7,911 nucleotides of DNA, from assembly GCA_023300255.1 (NCBI GenBank), contig JALZWC010000112.1, forward strand, positions 1-7,911, written 5' to 3'. Of this stretch, positions 4,755 to 7,911 are shown piece by piece (position 1 is the first letter of the stretch; the number at the start of each line of letters is the position of its first letter). Under the pieces are notes generated by a model. The model ran no database searches. It worked only from the letters and a program-made list of their open reading frames with translations, and was not told the origin of the DNA. The DNA comes from Saprospiraceae bacterium. GTDB lineage: Bacteria > Bacteroidota > Bacteroidia > Chitinophagales > Saprospiraceae. The position numbers and the translations under genes are program-made.

Positions 4755-7472
4755 TTATCGATTTCCACCAATCAACACTTTATAATCATCGAAAGGGGCA
4801 TTCCCATCTTTCATTTCTAATAAATCCATAAGCGTTCCAGCATATAATTCTTCTAGATCTAATTGGGTGTCTTTAGTTCTAATTTCAATCTGCCCTTCTT
4901 TTAATTGGTCTAATCGCCATTTAAAAGTAGCTTCCATTTTGGAGAGAATTCGTTCATTAATGGCAATGTGATCTGCATCTACATTAAGAGCGGTACAATC
5001 CGAAAAAGCTTGATTATTTCTAGCAATTAATTCTCCTTTATCTAAAATGAAGTAGCCTGTATGCGACCAGTCTGTTTCCTCTGTTAATAATTTTGCATAT
5101 AGCACCAGTTGCAAATCTTCTTCATTCTTAATCATTCGCTTTCGATAATTACCACCAGACCATTTCAAGTCTAAGACAGCAGATTCGCCTTCTCTTTCTA
5201 AAACTAAATCCGCTTTTGCTTTTATCGGGACATTAACAAAGTGGCCCTTTAAATCCATCTCTGTCTCTTTTACTTTCCAACAGTTACTTTGTATAGTACT
5301 AACTAAACTCCAGGCAGCATATTTTACTTTATTTAAAAAAGCTACTCGCTCTGGTTCTCGACCATACATTAGCAAGGTAGCTCCTTCTCTTGCAAATAAT
5401 TGGTCCTTTTTCTCATCAATCCATGCATTGATTTCTGTTTTTTGCATCGTGGCAATATCCTCTTGTTTCAATAACAATTCTAAGAAACGATGCGACAAAT
5501 TGCCCATCAAAGTATTATCTCTAACGACACTGAGAATAGAAGACTTGTGTAAACGCAACTTATGTCGAAATACCCACTGATAAGGATAGTATAACAAAGA
5601 ATTAATACTAGTAAAAGTCTCGTGCTCTCGATCATCTAAGAAAGCCGTTTCTTTTATTTTTAGTACCGCTTGGGGTTCTGTGAGTGGTTGATGTTCTAAA
5701 ACAATCTGCGCTGGCATTTGAAAGTATCCTTCCAAAATAGATGCGTTAGTACCCGTATCTACATCATAAGTAATACTTGCTAATTCTCCAAAAGTAGCCT
5801 CCATGTCTCCTTGTAAGGGATGAGCCAAAACTGTTGATCCTTCTACTCTTTCAGGTATGACCAATACTAGGCGATCAACCGCTTGAAGTACGGGGCGTTT
5901 TCTTTGCCAGATTAATCGAGCATTTTTCCTTTGTGGATTTTCTAAATCTATTTGGATATTTTTTAAGAATTTGATTTCAATTTGATACCATTTTGAAAAA
6001 AAGGAGGCTCGTTCTGATTGAGAAAAATTCCACCATAATAAATCTGGAACGGCTTGAATAAAAGCACTGGCGTGGTATAAAAATGGCAGATGGTTCATTT
6101 CCATCTCTGTAAATTGTACAGGCGAAGGAGAATAGATTGTCCGAACAATTCGCTCTAATTCTAAATTACTAATGAAATTATAAGAATCAGGTAGCGCCTC
6201 CATCAACTCTTTAATCCGCTTCGATTGTTCACTGAGAACTAGTAAAGATTGATTAACACTTCCCTCTGCTTCAAAAGTTTGAGAAGCCCATTTGGATACA
6301 TAGTCAAAAATTTCTATGACTTCGTCCTTCGGGACAGACAGATTACTATTATATCGTTTTCGCTCAAACCAAAATTGATATTGCTTTTTGATAGCCTCTA
6401 TATCTAGGTTGGGTTCTATCTTTTTTCGTTCGTCTAATTCTTCAAAATATTGATTAATAGCTGCATACCAACTATCACTATTTAAACCAGGTCGACTAGC
6501 AATTAAGCGGGCGATGATAACCGCCAAATCATTTTCCAAGGGCTTTACAGGAAGTGTAACGAACTCAAGTACTTTGTATGGATCTATAGGTCTCCATAAA
6601 AATACTGTTGCTAATTTTAAAATTTGTAAAGTAGGTCGTGCTAGAGAAGCGGACAAAATACCAAGACTAGGTAGGTGTTCTTGTATTAAGGCATTATCTA
6701 GTACCCTTGTTTTTTCTGGTATTAAACAAGCAGGTCGATAGCTAGGGTTGAGATCTAATATTTTAGCAAGGAAAGCAGCAGCATCCGTATCGCGTTTTGC
6801 TTTAATGACTAGTAAAGAACCATCTTTTTTTAAGGCTGTTTTTACTTGTTTTCCAGATATTGCACTTTGAAAAATTTGAAGGTCAGATGTTCCTTTTATG
6901 ACAGTAGTGGGTATTTGACCAATAGTGGTGCCTTTTGATGCTAGGGCTTTAAAAAGTCGTTGTAGGTGATAAGGTAATATTTCAAGGGGTTCATTCAGGT
7001 TGATTTCAGCAATCGCACTAGACTTTTCTTCGCAAACTGATAATACTTTTACAAACCGATCTGCGAAACCATCGGGTAAATTAATATCTCCATCATCGCC
7101 AACCAAGGCCTCAATATTTGCTAGTACCGCCAAGCGATCCGGCATACCTTCCACTATTTCAAAGTTCCATCCAGCTAATAATAACTCATCTCTTCTATCT
7201 AACAATTCTTCCGCAGTAGCTAATTGGTCTGCTTCGTATGCATTTTTGTAAAAAGCAGTTTTATCTTCTTTTAAATATTCTTGTAATGCTTGTCTATATT
7301 GGGCAATTCTTAAGTAATTAATTTTCTCGGAAAAACCAATTAAACCAAAGTGTGATTCTAAAAGTAGCAATAGCCCATTGGGTCCATGGTAATGTATTCC
7401 ACCTTCTGTTGTATTCCCATAAGGGAACACTTTATCTTCTAACTCTAAACCAAAAGTAATCTTTAAATACAT
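4755..7472 (-). CDS. AddB-like protein with C-terminal PD-(D/E)XK nuclease domain
   Basis: This 905-residue protein resembles AddB/RecB-family DNA-end-processing proteins. The C-terminal nuclease domain is clear. YYPYQWVFRHKLRL (around 630) is followed by GNLSHRFLELL with His661, then Asp755 in KADLVL, Asp768-Leu769-Lys770 in AVLDLKWSGG, and Gln788/Tyr792 in LQLVLYA. These are the metal-binding and QxxxY motifs of RecB-type nucleases. The N-terminal two thirds look like a helicase fold without active-site motifs. There is no Walker A GxxGxGKT; the equivalent place may be HGPNGLLLLLE (29-39). ARPTLQ..WRPIDP..VLEF..LP (about 278-308) and RPGLNSDSW match AddB-like relatives. The four cysteines that bind an iron-sulfur cluster in classical AddB are not present in spacing. 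The expected job is nuclease partner of an AddA-type helicase in double-strand-break repair. No addA lies beside it here: upstream are 354 non-coding bases and a cyclophilin gene, and downstream is convergent recX. Confidence 0.8.
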   Translation of the reverse strand: MYLKITFGLELEDKVFPYGNTTEGGIHYHGPNGLLLLLESHFGLIGFSEKINYLRIAQYRQALQEYLKEDKTAFYKNAYEADQLATAEELLDRRDELLLAGWNFEIVEGMPDRLAVLANIEALVGDDGDINLPDGFADRFVKVLSVCEEKSSAIAEINLNEPLEILPYHLQRLFKALASKGTTIGQIPTTVIKGTSDLQIFQSAISGKQVKTALKKDGSLLVIKAKRDTDAAAFLAKILDLNPSYRPACLIPEKTRVLDNALIQEHLPSLGILSASLARPTLQILKLATVFLWRPIDPYKVLEFVTLPVKPLENDLAVIIARLIASRPGLNSDSWYAAINQYFEELDERKKIEPNLDIEAIKKQYQFWFERKRYNSNLSVPKDEVIEIFDYVSKWASQTFEAEGSVNQSLLVLSEQSKRIKELMEALPDSYNFISNLELERIVRTIYSPSPVQFTEMEMNHLPFLYHASAFIQAVPDLLWWNFSQSERASFFSKWYQIEIKFLKNIQIDLENPQRKNARLIWQRKRPVLQAVDRLVLVIPERVEGSTVLAHPLQGDMEATFGELASITYDVDTGTNASILEGYFQMPAQIVLEHQPLTEPQAVLKIKETAFLDDREHETFTSINSLLYYPYQWVFRHKLRLHKSSILSVVRDNTLMGNLSHRFLELLLKQEDIATMQKTEINAWIDEKKDQLFAREGATLLMYGREPERVAFLNKVKYAAWSLVSTIQSNCWKVKETEMDLKGHFVNVPIKAKADLVLEREGESAVLDLKWSGGNYRKRMIKNEEDLQLVLYAKLLTEETDWSHTGYFILDKGELIARNNQAFSDCTALNVDADHIAINERILSKMEATFKWRLDQLKEGQIEIRTKDTQLDLEELYAGTLMDLLEMKDGNAPFDDYKVLIGGNR

Positions 7473-7583
7473 GCGGGTTTGTTCAATTTAAATATTATGC
7501 TCTTCTCAAACTAGAACAATCCGCAATATATGAATATTTTTACATTATTTAATCAAATAAGTTATTTTTAAAATAAATTAACT

Positions 7584-7819
7584 GTAGCTTAGATCTCTGG
7601 TCTGAGTAGATTTGAATAACGTAACTACTGGACAAAATAGTTTGGACACCCACTGTCTATAGTAAAAATACTAAGATAGAACTGATAAGGAGCGTAGCTT
7701 CGTCCCCGTATTTTCTTCATTTATTAAAAAATGTGTATAATACCATAGATGGCTAGACAGGTCCAAATAAAATGTCCAGTAGTAGATTAATTTCTACTCA
7801 GACCAGAGGTCTAAGCTAC
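7584..7819. mobile_element. MITE-like nested inverted-repeat element
   Basis: Left half 7584-7647 and right half 7761-7819 are inverted copies. The outermost 26 bp (starting GTAGCTTAGA) differ at one base, and each contains the palindrome AGACC-TCT-GGTCT or a one-base variant. Further inward both halves carry TACTGGACA...TTTGGAC, which resembles the ends of IS3-family (IS150-type) insertion sequences. The central segment of about 113 bp has no open frame, no transposase remnant and weaker symmetry of its own. No convincing target-site duplication flanks it. It lies between the nuclease and cyclophilin genes. The other parts of the gene-free stretch (7473-7583 and 7820-7826) show only AT-rich sequence, presumably including the nuclease promoter. 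Confidence 0.6.
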
Positions 7820-7826
7820 CTTCAAT

Positions 7827-7911
7827 CTAATACTTAATCGTCACGCTTTTAATAGAATCTCCGACCATAATATTATGTACGACATCCATTCCAGCTGTTA
7901 CTTTTCCAAAG
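7827..7911 (-). CDS. Peptidyl-prolyl cis-trans isomerase, cyclophilin type (C-terminal fragment)
   Basis: The last 27 codons and TAG stop of a gene entering from beyond the right edge are visible. The peptide FGKVTAGMDVVHNIMVGD followed by SIKSVTIKY is the standard end of cyclophilins, where FGKV..GMDVV forms part of the barrel and active-site side, and GD.I.SV.I is the closing strand. Cyclophilins catalyse proline isomerisation and help fold proteins. Whether this one is cytoplasmic, periplasmic or a lipoprotein depends on the missing N-terminus. The gene points toward the nuclease gene in the same direction, but 354 non-coding bases with a repeat element separate them, so a shared transcript is unlikely. 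Confidence 0.85.
   Translation of the reverse strand, partial: FGKVTAGMDVVHNIMVGDSIKSVTIKY

Noticed and set aside
6514..7251. Two plus-strand open frames (6514-6741 and 7000-7251) inside the nuclease gene
   Set aside because: Both are antisense to a continuous, family-matching coding sequence; their serine-rich translations are typical shadows.

Overview
The window looks like a chromosomal segment of a low-GC Bacteroidota bacterium. The main evidence is a type IX secretion gene (porQ), a secretion system confined to that phylum, together with Bacteroidota-style RecX and AddB-like nuclease sequences and promoter-like TAnnTTTG boxes. A finer placement, perhaps near Saprospiria, is only a guess. 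No rRNA, tRNA, CRISPR array or transposase gene was seen.

Layout: 1-308 is non-coding and packed with three consecutive inverted repeats. Then come, on the minus strand, porQ (309-1358), a polytopic GT-C mannosyltransferase-like gene (1481-2896) and a small MscS channel gene (3190-4002). A 150 bp divergent gap separates mscS from plus-strand recX (4153-4677). recX converges on a large minus-strand gene (4755-7472) for an AddB-like protein with a C-terminal PD-(D/E)XK nuclease domain. After that is a 354 bp gene-free stretch holding a 236 bp MITE-like inverted repeat. The window ends in the last 27 codons of a cyclophilin-type peptidyl-prolyl isomerase gene on the minus strand.

The genes do not form one pathway. 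porQ belongs to outer-membrane secretion, the GT-C protein to envelope glycan or lipid glycosylation, MscS to osmotic safety release, and recX and the AddB-like nuclease to recombinational repair. Most gene borders carry hairpins: a clear intrinsic terminator after mscS, an AT-rich hairpin between the convergent recX and nuclease genes, and REP- or MITE-like elements around porQ and upstream of the nuclease gene.

I do not see a convincing new multi-gene system. The least explained material is the intergenic repeats. Two related inverted repeats built on an 8-bp CACATAGG/CACAAAGG unit bracket porQ, and one of them supplies the stop codon of the mannosyltransferase gene. A REPIN-like doublet sits just after porQ, and nested inverted repeats with IS3-like inner ends lie near the right edge.
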